Positions 52,323 to 61,054 of a stretch of 64,000 nucleotides of DNA are shown one piece after another (position 1 is the stretch's first letter; the number at the start of each line of letters is the position of its first letter). Location of the stretch: the NCBI RefSeq assembly GCF_011759585.1, contig NZ_JAAOYV010000001.1:186001-250000 (forward strand), given 5' to 3'. The notes beneath the pieces are model-generated. The model was not told where the DNA came from. It was given only the letters and a program-made list of their open reading frames with translations, and did no database searches. A program made the translations under genes and the position numbers. Origin of the DNA: Frigoribacterium endophyticum. Lineage in GTDB: Bacteria; Actinomycetota; Actinomycetes; Actinomycetales; Microbacteriaceae.

Positions 52323-55300
52323 GTGACCGTCGTCCCCACCCGCCCACCTCGAGGCCGAGCCGGCAGGGCGACGCGCCGCGTCGCCGTCGGCACGGCCCTC
52401 ACCGCCGTCTCGGCCCTGCTGCTGTCGGGCCTGCCGGCCCTCGCCGCCGTCGCCGCCCCGGTCGACCTCGCCCGCTTCGGCACCGTCACCGCGTCGGCCT
52501 CGCAGTCCGACGCCGACGGCACCTTCCCCGCCGAGGCCCTGAACGACGGCGACGCCGCGACCCGGTGGGCCAGCGGCAACGGCCCCGACGAGGACGTCCC
52601 GTTCACCGCCTCGGTGATCGTCGACCTCGGCGGCGTGGCCCGCGTCGACGCGATCGGCCTCGACTGGGAGTCGTCGTACGCGACGCGCTACACGGTCGAC
52701 GTGACCACCGGCGACCCGGCGCTGGCCGAGAGCTGGACCACCGCCCGGACGGTCGACGCCGGCGACGGGCAGCGCGACGAGGTCGCTCTGTCGGCGCCCA
52801 CGGACGCCCGCTACGTGCGCGTGAGCATGCTGCAGCGCTCGGCGGCGACCTGGGACGCCTCGCGGCCGCACTGGTACGGCTACTCCGCCTACGGCCTCCA
52901 GGTGTACGGCGAGGCACAGACCCGCTCCGTCAGCTTCGACCGCGCGACCGCGACCGTCGCCGCCGGGCAGACCCTCACCGCCGGCCTCAGCCTGACCGGC
53001 ACCAGCGACGAGCCCGTCAGCGTGCGGGTCCGCTCCACCGGCGGCACCGCCGTAGCCGGCACCGACTACCGGGCCGTCGACGAGACCGTGACCTTCGCGC
53101 CCGGCGAGACCACCGCCTCCGTCGCGCTCGAGACGATCTCGACCGGCGCGCTCAGCCCCCGCCGCACGGTCGAGCTGACCGCCTCCGACGCCAGCGAGCC
53201 GACCGTCGTCGGGTCGCGCGGGTCGCTGGCAGTCACGCTCACCCCGACGGGCGAGCTGCCCAACGTCGGCGAGACCCGCGTGCTCGACGACTTCGAGGCC
53301 GGGGTGCCCTCGGGCTACTTCGGCTGGGGCGCCAGCGCCGCGGTGACGCCCGCGCTCTCGACCGTCGCCGCCGAGCGAGAGGGGGCCGCCGGCACGCAGG
53401 TGCTCAGCGCCGTCGTCGCCGGGCCCACCGCCCCCGACAGCTGGTACGGCTTCTCGCACGACCAGCCCGCCGCCGACTGGAGCGACGCCGACGGCTTCTC
53501 GTTCTGGTTCAAGGGCGCGGCCAGCGGCCAGCAGCTGCGGTACGAGCTGAAGAACGGCGGCGTGCTCTTCGAGACGAGCGTCACCGACGACAGCACCGAC
53601 TGGAAGCGCGTCAGCGTGCTCTTCGCCGACCTGCGCGTCAAGGGCCAGCCGACCAGCGACACCCGCTTCGACCCGTCCGCCTCGACCGGCTTCGCGGTGA
53701 CGCTGACGCAGCTCGGCGCCGGCACGTACCTGGTCGACGACGTCGCCGTCTTCGACCGCGCCACCATGATCGAGGACTTCGAGGGCGACGTGCCGCTCAG
53801 CACGACCGCCGACCCCGTCGGCTTCTTCACCTGGGGCTCGCCGGCACCGGCCGAGCCGACCATCAGCCGCGAGGTCACCGTGCAGGAGCGCGGCGGCGAC
53901 GCCGAGAACCACGTGCTCTCGGGGCAGTTCTCGATCCCCTCCGGGGGCTACGGCGGGCTGAGCCACAACCTGGCCAACAGCCAGGACTGGTCGAGCTACC
54001 AGGGCATCCGCTTCTGGTGGTACGCGTCGCAGTCGAACAACCCGGCATCGCCCACGGCGGGCGCCGACATCAAGCTCGAGATCAAGGACGGCGACCCGGC
54101 CGGCGGCGACACCGCCGAGACCAGCGAGCTGTGGGCCACGACCTTCAAGGACAACTGGGGCAGCAGCACCTCGCGCTGGAAGCTCGTCGAGCTGCCCTTC
54201 TCGTCGTTCACGCCGTCGGGCTACCAGCCGGGCGACGCCGCGACGACGAACGGCACCCTCGACCTGACGGCCTCGTTCGGCTACTCGTTCACCTTCACGC
54301 CGGGCACCCCGGCGCCCGTCGGCTGGGCGATCGACGACACGCAGCTCTACGGCACCCCCGCCTCCGCGGCCTCGGTGACCGTCGACTCCGCCCAGGACGT
54401 CTGGCTCGTCGACGCCGGCCAGCCGGCCGAGGTCGCGCTGACCGTGACGACCGCCGGTGACGAGCCCCTCGCCTCCGACGTGTCCGTCGACTGGGCCACC
54501 GCCGACGGCACCGCCGTGGCCGGCACCGACTACGACGCCGCGTCGGGCACCGTGACCTTCCCGGCCGGGAGCGCCTCGGGTGCTCAGCAGACGGTCACCG
54601 TGGCGACCCGCGCCTCCGCGGGGGCCGCCGAGGCCAAGGAGCTCCAGGTGACCCTCGCGTCGACCACGGCGAAGGTCGGCGACGGCCCGCGCGTCGTGCT
54701 CGCCGCGCACGACCTGCCGTATCTCGACGCCTCGCTGCCCACCGCCGACCGCGTCGCCGACCTGCTGGGCCGGATGACGCTGGAGGAGAAGGTCGGGCAG
54801 ATGGCCCAGGCCGAGCGCCTCGGCCTCACGTCGACGAGCGACATCAGCGACCGGGCCCTCGGCTCGCTGCTCAGCGGCGGAGGGTCGGTGCCCGAGGGCA
54901 ACACCGCCGTCGCCTGGGCCGACATGGTCGACGCGTACCAGCGCGAGGCCCTGTCGACCCGCCTGCAGATCCCGATGATCTACGGCGTCGACGCCGTGCA
55001 CGGCCACAGCAACGTGGTCGGCGCGACGATCTTCCCGCACAACACCGGCCTCGGCGCCACCCGCGACCCGGCCCTCGTGGAGGAGATCGCCCGGGTCACG
55101 GCTCAGGAGGTGCGCGCCACGGGCGTGCCGTGGACCTTCGCCCCCTGCCTCTGCGTCTCGCGCGACGAGCGCTGGGGACGCAGCTACGAGTCGTTCGGCG
55201 AGGACCCCGCGCTGGTCCGCACCTTCGCGGCCCCGTCGGTGCTCGGCCTGCAGGGCGACGACCCGACCGACATCGGCGGCGCCGACGAGGTGCTGGCCAC

Positions 55301-57416
55301 GGCCAAGCACTGGGCCGGCGACGGCGGCACGACCTACGACGAGTCCGTGGCCGGGACGGGCGCCTACCCGATCGACCAGGGCGTCACCGAGGCCGGGTCG
55401 CTCGAGGAGTTCACCCGCCTGCACGTCGACCCGTACCTGCCGGCGCTCCAGGCCGGCGTCGGCACGATCATGCCGTCGTACTCGGCGGTCGACCTCGGCG
55501 ACGGCCCCGTGCGCATGCACGAGAACACCGCCCTGAACACCGACCTGCTGAAGGGCGACCTCGGCTTCGAGGGCTTCCTCATCAGCGACTGGGAGGGCAT
55601 CGACAAGCTGCCCGGCGGCACCTACGCCGAGAAGGCGGTGCGGTCGGTGAACTCGGGCCTCGACATGGCGATGGCGCCCTACAACTACGGGGCCTTCATC
55701 GACAGCATCGTCGCGGCCGTCGGCTCCGGCGCCGTCCCGCAGTCGCGGGTCGACGACGCCGTCCGCCGCATCCTCACCCAGAAGTTCGACCTCAACCTGT
55801 TCGAGCAGCCCTTCGCGGACCGCACGAACGTCGACGGGGTCGGCTCCGCCGCGAACCGTGCCGTGGCCCGCCAGGCCGCCGGCGAGTCGCAGGTGCTGCT
55901 GACCAACGAGGGAGGCGCGCTGCCGCTCGCGAAGGACGCCTCGCTCTACGTGGCCGGCTCCAGCGCCGACGACCTCGGTCGCCAGATGGGCGGCTGGACG
56001 ATCAGCTGGCAGGGCGGGTCGGGCGACACGACGACGGGCACGAGCATCGCCGAGGGCATCCGCGAGGTCGCCCCCGACGCCGCCGTGACCGTCAGCCCCG
56101 ACGCCTCCGCCCCGATCGGCGCCGACCAGACCGGCGTCGTCGTGGTGGGCGAGCGCCCGTACGCGGAGGGCCAGGGCGACGTGCCGAACAACGGCTCGAG
56201 CCTGTCGCTGACGGCGGCCGACCAGGCCACCGTCGCGAAGGTCTGCGCCGCGACCGCCACGTGCGTGGTGCTCGTGGTGTCGGGCCGGCCCCAGCTGCTC
56301 GGCGACGTCGTCGGCCAGGCCGACGCCGTGGTCGCCTCGTCGCTGCCCGGCTCCGAGGGCACCGGCGTCGCCGACGTGCTGTTCGGCGACCGGCCCTTCG
56401 CCGGCCGCCTGCCCGTGACCTGGGCGGCCAGCGCCGACCAGGTGCCGATCAACGTCGGCGACGCCGACTACGAGCCGCTCTTCCCCTACGGCTGGGGCCT
56501 CCGCACCGACGGTGCGCGTGACCGGGTGGAGGCGCTGGTCGCCGGCCTGCCCGAGGGCGCGGCCCGCGAGGCGGTCCAGGCCCTGCTCGACGCCGACGTC
56601 TGGGGCGACGACGGGAGCGTGACCGACCCGGCCGCGGCCCTGCGCCTCCTCCTGGCCGCGGTGGGCCCGTTCAGCGGCACCGACCTCGGGGCGATGACCA
56701 CGGCCGACGTGCTCGTGTCGCTCGCCCGTGACCTCGCGCAGGCGGCGATGATCGACGGCACGGCCGCGGCGGGCTCGGACGGCCTCACGGCCGACGCCGA
56801 GGCCGCGCTGCAGCGCGGACTGCCCGACGTGGCCCTCCGGGGCTTCGCCGCGGTGCTCGGCATCGACCTCGAGGTCGACGAGCCCACGAAGGCGATCGTG
56901 CCCGGCACGCTCGACCCCGCGACCGCCCGCCCGGGCGACTCGGTGTCGATCACGGCCACCGGCTTCGTCGCCGGAGAGGCCCTCGCCGGCACGGTGTTCT
57001 CCGAGCCGCAGTCGATCGGCACGGCGACCGCGACGGTCTCGGGCGTCGGCGTCCTGCGCTTCACGGTGCCGGCCGACCTCGAGCCGGGGGCGCACGTCGT
57101 CGAGCTCGAGGGCGCGGGGCAGATCGCCCGCGCGACGCTGACGGTGCTGGCGGCCGACGGCCCCGGCGACCCGGGCACGCCCGGCACGCCCGGTGCGGGC
57201 ACGCCCGGGACGCCCGGAGCCGGCACGCCCGGCGCCGGGGTGCCCGGTGCCGGAGCCGGCGGCTCCGACGGCCCCGGCCGCGTCTCCGCCGCCCGCGGTC
57301 CGCTCGCCTTCACCGGCTCGGACGCCTGGGTCGGCATCGGCGCCGCGGCCCTCATGATGATCGTGATGGGCGCCTGGCTGACGCTCCGTCACCGTCGTCG
57401 ACAGGGCAACGACTGA
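52323..57416 (+). CDS. Wall-anchored multidomain GH3 glycoside hydrolase (LAFTG)
   Basis: 1697 residues. In order: signal peptide (1-42), F5/8-type-C carbohydrate-binding domain (45-195), Calx-beta (200-310), two CBM11/CIA30-like modules (320-480 and 480-675, each opening DDFEAGVPSGYFGWG or EDFEGDVPL), a second Calx-beta (685-796), GH3 N-domain (799-1153; nucleophile Asp1089 in GFLISDWEGIDKL), GH3 C-domain (1190-1395), a helical stretch, an Ig-like domain (1525-1610), a PGTPGTPGAG linker and LAFTG (1661-1665) with membrane helix and basic tail. It resembles exo-beta-1,3/1,4-glucanases and beta-glucosidases of GH3. GTG 52323 has AAGGGAG upstream. Confidence 0.92.
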   Translation: MTVVPTRPPRGRAGRATRRVAVGTALTAVSALLLSGLPALAAVAAPVDLARFGTVTASASQSDADGTFPAEALNDGDAATRWASGNGPDEDVPFTASVIVDLGGVARVDAIGLDWESSYATRYTVDVTTGDPALAESWTTARTVDAGDGQRDEVALSAPTDARYVRVSMLQRSAATWDASRPHWYGYSAYGLQVYGEAQTRSVSFDRATATVAAGQTLTAGLSLTGTSDEPVSVRVRSTGGTAVAGTDYRAVDETVTFAPGETTASVALETISTGALSPRRTVELTASDASEPTVVGSRGSLAVTLTPTGELPNVGETRVLDDFEAGVPSGYFGWGASAAVTPALSTVAAEREGAAGTQVLSAVVAGPTAPDSWYGFSHDQPAADWSDADGFSFWFKGAASGQQLRYELKNGGVLFETSVTDDSTDWKRVSVLFADLRVKGQPTSDTRFDPSASTGFAVTLTQLGAGTYLVDDVAVFDRATMIEDFEGDVPLSTTADPVGFFTWGSPAPAEPTISREVTVQERGGDAENHVLSGQFSIPSGGYGGLSHNLANSQDWSSYQGIRFWWYASQSNNPASPTAGADIKLEIKDGDPAGGDTAETSELWATTFKDNWGSSTSRWKLVELPFSSFTPSGYQPGDAATTNGTLDLTASFGYSFTFTPGTPAPVGWAIDDTQLYGTPASAASVTVDSAQDVWLVDAGQPAEVALTVTTAGDEPLASDVSVDWATADGTAVAGTDYDAASGTVTFPAGSASGAQQTVTVATRASAGAAEAKELQVTLASTTAKVGDGPRVVLAAHDLPYLDASLPTADRVADLLGRMTLEEKVGQMAQAERLGLTSTSDISDRALGSLLSGGGSVPEGNTAVAWADMVDAYQREALSTRLQIPMIYGVDAVHGHSNVVGATIFPHNTGLGATRDPALVEEIARVTAQEVRATGVPWTFAPCLCVSRDERWGRSYESFGEDPALVRTFAAPSVLGLQGDDPTDIGGADEVLATAKHWAGDGGTTYDESVAGTGAYPIDQGVTEAGSLEEFTRLHVDPYLPALQAGVGTIMPSYSAVDLGDGPVRMHENTALNTDLLKGDLGFEGFLISDWEGIDKLPGGTYAEKAVRSVNSGLDMAMAPYNYGAFIDSIVAAVGSGAVPQSRVDDAVRRILTQKFDLNLFEQPFADRTNVDGVGSAANRAVARQAAGESQVLLTNEGGALPLAKDASLYVAGSSADDLGRQMGGWTISWQGGSGDTTTGTSIAEGIREVAPDAAVTVSPDASAPIGADQTGVVVVGERPYAEGQGDVPNNGSSLSLTAADQATVAKVCAATATCVVLVVSGRPQLLGDVVGQADAVVASSLPGSEGTGVADVLFGDRPFAGRLPVTWAASADQVPINVGDADYEPLFPYGWGLRTDGARDRVEALVAGLPEGAAREAVQALLDADVWGDDGSVTDPAAALRLLLAAVGPFSGTDLGAMTTADVLVSLARDLAQAAMIDGTAAAGSDGLTADAEAALQRGLPDVALRGFAAVLGIDLEVDEPTKAIVPGTLDPATARPGDSVSITATGFVAGEALAGTVFSEPQSIGTATATVSGVGVLRFTVPADLEPGAHVVELEGAGQIARATLTVLAADGPGDPGTPGTPGAGTPGTPGAGTPGAGVPGAGAGGSDGPGRVSAARGPLAFTGSDAWVGIGAAALMMIVMGAWLTLRHRRRQGND

Positions 57417-57438
57417 GCGGTCGCGCCACGTCGCACTG

Positions 57439-57483
57439 ACGACGGAGGCCCCCGTCCCTTCCCGGGGCGGGGGCCTCTGTCGT
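57439..57483. terminator. Bidirectional hairpin between GH3 and fruA
   Basis: ACGACGGAGGCCCCCGTCCC pairs with the complementary arm ending 57483, with three mismatches and a 5-nt TTCCC loop. It lies between convergent stops at 57416 and 57503. Confidence 0.88.
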
Positions 57484-57502
57484 GCGCTGCGGGCGGTGGC
57501 CG

Positions 57503-59575
57503 CTAGGCGGCGACCGGCTTGCGCTGGCCGACCACGGCGCCGGCGTCGGCGGCCTGCGCGGCCTCGACGGTGACGCTCTCGCCCGAGCGGCGGACGAAGC
57601 GCTTGAGGCCGACGAGCACCACGGCCGACACCACGGTGCCGGCGAGGATCGCGACGACCCACATGCCGAGGTTCCCGATCGCGAAGAACACGAAGAGGCC
57701 GCCGTGCGGGGCCTGCGACGTGACGCCCGCGGCCATCGAGATGGCTCCGGTCACCGCGCCTCCGACCATCGAGGCCGGGATGACGCGCAGCGGGTCGGCC
57801 GCGGCGAACGGGATGGCCCCCTCGGAGATGAACGAGGCGCCCAGCAGCCACGCGGCCGTGCCGTTCGAGCGCTCGACCTGCGAGAAGCCCTTGCGGTACA
57901 GCACCGTCGAGGCGAGGGCCATCGCGAGCGGCGGCACCATGCCCGCGCCCATGACGGCGGCCATGATCATCAGCGGTGCGGGGTTGTCGGTGAGCGAACC
58001 CGCCGAGAGGCCGGCGACGGCGAACGAGTAGGCCACCTTGTTGACGGGGCCGCCGAGGTCGACGCACATCATGAGGCCGAGCACGACGCCGAGCACGACC
58101 GCGCCCGTGCCGTTGAGGCCGTTGAGGAAGTCGGTCAACGCGACGGTCAGCGCGGCGATCGGGCCGCCGAGCACGAGCACGAGCAGGCCGCTCGCGAAGA
58201 TCGACGCGAAGAGCGGGATGATCACGACGGGCATCAGGCCGCGCAGCCAGCGCGGCACGGTGGGCCGGCCGATCCAGTACGCGGCGAAGCCGGCGAGCAG
58301 GCCGCCGACGAGGCCGCCGATGAAGCCGGCGCCCATGAAGACGGCGACGGCGCCCGCGACGAAGCCGGGCGCGATTCCCGGGCGGTCGGCGATGGCGTAG
58401 GCGATGTAGCCGGCGAGGGCCGCGACCAGGAAGCCCATGGACAGGTTGCCGATCTGGAAGGCGGCGGCGCCGAGGAAGTACACCAGGCCCTCGGGCGGCA
58501 GGTTCGTCAGCGAGTAGTCCGTCAGCACGGTCGCGGCGTTGCCCGCGATCTCGTAGCCCGAGAGCAGGAAGCCCAGGGCGAGCAGCAGGCCGCCGCCGGC
58601 GACGAACGGGATCATGTACGAGACGCCGGTCAGCAGCCAGCGCTTCAGCGACGAGCCGAAGCCCTCCTTCGCGCGGGTCTCCTGCGCCGACGCGTCGTCG
58701 GCCGAGCCGGCGACGCGGGGAGCGGCGGGGTCGGTGGCCGCGGCCATCGCCTCCTCCACCATGGCGTCGGGGGCGTCGACGCCGCGCTTGACCGGCCCGC
58801 GCACGACGGGCTTGCCGGCGAAGCGCGACTGGTCGCGCACGTCGACGTCGACGGCGAAGATGACGGCGTCGGCCGCGGCGATCACGGCGGGGTCGAGCGG
58901 GGTCACCTTCGACGAGCCCTGCGTCTCGATCTGCAGGTCGGCGCCGAGGCGGGCGGCGGCCGCGACCAGGGCGTCCGCGGCCATGTAGGTGTGGGCGATG
59001 CCGGTGGGGCACGCCGTGACGCCGACCAGCTGGGGGCGACGGGCGCCGTCGGCCGGGGAGGTGCCGGAGGCGCTGGTCGCGCCCGCGGGAGCGGTGCCGG
59101 TGGTGCCCCGCGCCTCCGCGACGTCGCCGCTGACCTCCTGGTCGACGAGGGCGACCACGTCGGCGGGGGTGCGCGCGGCCCGGAGCGCCGCGGTGAAGTC
59201 GTCGCGGATGAGCGCGCGGGCGAGGGTGGAGAGGACCGTCATGTGGTCGCTGTCGGCGCCCTCGGGCACCGCGATCATGAAGACGATGTCGGCGTCGCCG
59301 TCGGGGGCGCCGAAGGGCACCGTGCGGGCGAGGCGCGAGAAGGCGAGCGTCGGCTCGGTGACCGAGGTCGACCGGGCGTGGGGGATGGCGATGCCGCCGG
59401 GCACGCCGGTGCCGATCGAGGCCTCGCGGGCGATCGCGTCGTCGGCGAGCGAGTCGGCGGAGCCGGCGCGGCCGGCGGCGGCCACGCGGCCGGCGAGCAC
59501 CCGGATCACGTCGGACGACGTGGCTCCCAGGTCTTCGTCGAGGCCGACGAGGTCGGTGCTGATGAGTGCGGACAT
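57503..59575 (-). CDS. fruA: PTS fructose transporter EIIABC
   Basis: 690 residues. IIA (1-150) carries the phosphorylated His66 in GIAIPHARST; IIB (180-290) carries Cys189 in GVTACPTGIAHTYMAA; IIC (about 300-670) holds eight to ten membrane segments, including GLMMCVDLGGPVNKVAYSFA. The protein imports fructose and phosphorylates it to fructose-1-phosphate with phosphate from HPr. It follows fruK by 33 bp in one operon. EI and HPr genes are not in the window. Confidence 0.96.
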   Translation of the reverse strand: MSALISTDLVGLDEDLGATSSDVIRVLAGRVAAAGRAGSADSLADDAIAREASIGTGVPGGIAIPHARSTSVTEPTLAFSRLARTVPFGAPDGDADIVFMIAVPEGADSDHMTVLSTLARALIRDDFTAALRAARTPADVVALVDQEVSGDVAEARGTTGTAPAGATSASGTSPADGARRPQLVGVTACPTGIAHTYMAADALVAAAARLGADLQIETQGSSKVTPLDPAVIAAADAVIFAVDVDVRDQSRFAGKPVVRGPVKRGVDAPDAMVEEAMAAATDPAAPRVAGSADDASAQETRAKEGFGSSLKRWLLTGVSYMIPFVAGGGLLLALGFLLSGYEIAGNAATVLTDYSLTNLPPEGLVYFLGAAAFQIGNLSMGFLVAALAGYIAYAIADRPGIAPGFVAGAVAVFMGAGFIGGLVGGLLAGFAAYWIGRPTVPRWLRGLMPVVIIPLFASIFASGLLVLVLGGPIAALTVALTDFLNGLNGTGAVVLGVVLGLMMCVDLGGPVNKVAYSFAVAGLSAGSLTDNPAPLMIMAAVMGAGMVPPLAMALASTVLYRKGFSQVERSNGTAAWLLGASFISEGAIPFAAADPLRVIPASMVGGAVTGAISMAAGVTSQAPHGGLFVFFAIGNLGMWVVAILAGTVVSAVVLVGLKRFVRRSGESVTVEAAQAADAGAVVGQRKPVAA

Positions 59576-59608
59576 GGTGGGGTGCTCCTTGGGGTCGGGC
59601 GTCGTTGC

Positions 59609-60664
59609 TCAGCGGTGGCCGACGGCCACGGGGGCCATCGGGACGACGTCGATGTCGTCGGGGGAGGTCTGGTCGAGGGAGGGGACGATGCTGCCGGGCA
59701 GGGCCGCGGCGGCCGCGCCCGAGGCGACGGCCTGCGCGAGGCGGCCGGCCGGGCCCGCGCCGGCCTGCTCGGCGAGCAGCCAGCCCGAGAGGGAGGAGTC
59801 GCCCGCGCCGACCGTGCTCAGCGGCACGATGCGCGGGGCGGCGGCGAACCACGCGCCGGAGTCGTCGACGAGCACGGCGCCCACGCTGCCGAGGGTCAGC
59901 AGCACCGCGCCGACGCCGAGCTCGCGGAGGCGCTGGGCGCCCGCCACGGCGGCGTCGAGGTCGCGCTCGTAGGTGTCGGCGTCGCCGCCGACGACCTCGG
60001 CGAGCTCCTCGGCGTTCGGCTTGACCAGGTCGACCCGGACGCCGGAGGCGACGAGCGCGGCGAAGGGGGCGCCCGACGAGTCGACGGCGATGCGCGGCGC
60101 GGCGTCGCCGTGGGCGGCGCGGACGGCGCCGACGACGTCGGCGAGCCAGGTCACCGGCAGCCCCGGGGGCAGCGACCCCGCGAGCACGAGCCACGACGCC
60201 AGGGGGGCGTGCTCGACGACGAGGCCGGTCAGCGCCTCCACGTGGGCTCCGAGGTCGGGGCCGACCTCGTTGATCTTGGTCGTCGTGCCGCCGGGCTCGG
60301 TGACGGTGACGTTCGCTCGCAGGCGCTGCTCGATCGGCAGGTTGACGGTGGGCACGCCGCGCTGGCGGAGGGCCGTGAGCACGGGGTCGTCGAGCAGCCC
60401 GGGCAGCAGCGCGACGGTCTCGGCGCCCGAGGCCGCGAGGGCCCGCGAGACGTTGACGCCCTTGCCGCCGGGCTCGTCGGTCGTGCGGGCGGCGCGCTGC
60501 ACCTCGCCGCGGCGGAGCTCGTCGGTGAGCTCGATCGTGCGGTCGAGGGAGGGGTTCGGGGTGACGGTGAGGATCATCCGCCGGGCGGGGGCACCCTCGG
60601 CGGGGCCGGTGCCGTTGCCGGTGCCGCTGCCCGCGGGGCCGTGGGCGGTCGGTGCTGTGCTCAT
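59609..60664 (-). CDS. fruK: 1-phosphofructokinase
   Basis: 351 residues from ATG 60664 (GAGG upstream), or 322 from the second ATG at 60577, where the PfkB fold begins (MILTVTPNPSLDRTIEL). DEPGGKGVNVSRAL and STVGAGDSSLSGWL are the two PfkB signatures, the latter holding the catalytic Asp. It converts fructose-1-phosphate to fructose-1,6-bisphosphate and is upstream of fruA. A usual fruR repressor gene is absent from the immediate neighbourhood. The Gly/Thr-rich N-terminal 29 residues are optional. Confidence 0.94.
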   Translation of the reverse strand: MSTAPTAHGPAGSGTGNGTGPAEGAPARRMILTVTPNPSLDRTIELTDELRRGEVQRAARTTDEPGGKGVNVSRALAASGAETVALLPGLLDDPVLTALRQRGVPTVNLPIEQRLRANVTVTEPGGTTTKINEVGPDLGAHVEALTGLVVEHAPLASWLVLAGSLPPGLPVTWLADVVGAVRAAHGDAAPRIAVDSSGAPFAALVASGVRVDLVKPNAEELAEVVGGDADTYERDLDAAVAGAQRLRELGVGAVLLTLGSVGAVLVDDSGAWFAAAPRIVPLSTVGAGDSSLSGWLLAEQAGAGPAGRLAQAVASGAAAAALPGSIVPSLDQTSPDDIDVVPMAPVAVGHR

Positions 60665-60808
60665 CGTCGGACCTCGTCGTCGTCGGGAGCCTGATCGACT
60701 CCGTTCCGGACGATGAAACCACATGATCGGGCAGAGAACAACAAGAACGGGCATCCGATTCGGCCCACATGCCTCGGGATGTGCGATAGACCCGACGTCA
60801 TCCACCGG

Positions 60809-60874
60809 TTCCTCTCGAATTTGAGAGTGATCCGTGCCTGTGAGCGTGGTTCTTCTCAAATTCGAGAGTGATCT
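60809..60874. repeat. Two 25-bp direct repeats each containing a palindrome
   Basis: 60809-60833 and 60850-60874 match at 22 of 25 positions with a 41-bp period. Each centres on an inverted repeat (CTCTCGAATTTGAGAG; CTCAAATTCGAG) and ends GAGTGATC. They occupy the AT-richest part of the 390-bp gene-free gap 60665-61054, about 145-210 bp upstream of fruK. They may be operators for the fru operon or an interspersed repeat. The rest of the gap holds only the hairpin at 60976; I see no gene there. Confidence 0.7.
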
Positions 60875-60975
60875 GCTCGGCGGGCTCCGTGCCTCCCCGG
60901 CGTCTGGTCGTCGCCGAGCGAATCGCTCGCGTTCTGCGGCGCGTTGCGGTCTGGGAGTCACGCGATGACGCCGAC

Positions 60976-61015
60976 GGGCCGCGGCCGACGACGGTGAGGT
61001 CGACGGCCGCGGCCC
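60976..61015. terminator. Hairpin downstream of the lamin-tail protein gene
   Basis: GGGCCGCGGCCG (60976-60987) pairs perfectly with CGGCCGCGGCCC (61004-61015), with a 16-nt loop. It lies 39 bp after the minus-strand stop at 61055. Confidence 0.75.
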
Positions 61016-61054
61016 GGGGGGAGGCGCGGTGCGGGTGCCGGAGGTGCGCCGCGG

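Noticed and set aside
51831-60770. An unbroken minus-strand frame of 2979 codons spanning several genes
   Set aside because: It is antisense to the GH3 gene and out of frame with fruA and fruK. Its translation is Arg/Gly/Ala repeats without domains, a known artefact of strong G/C third-position bias.
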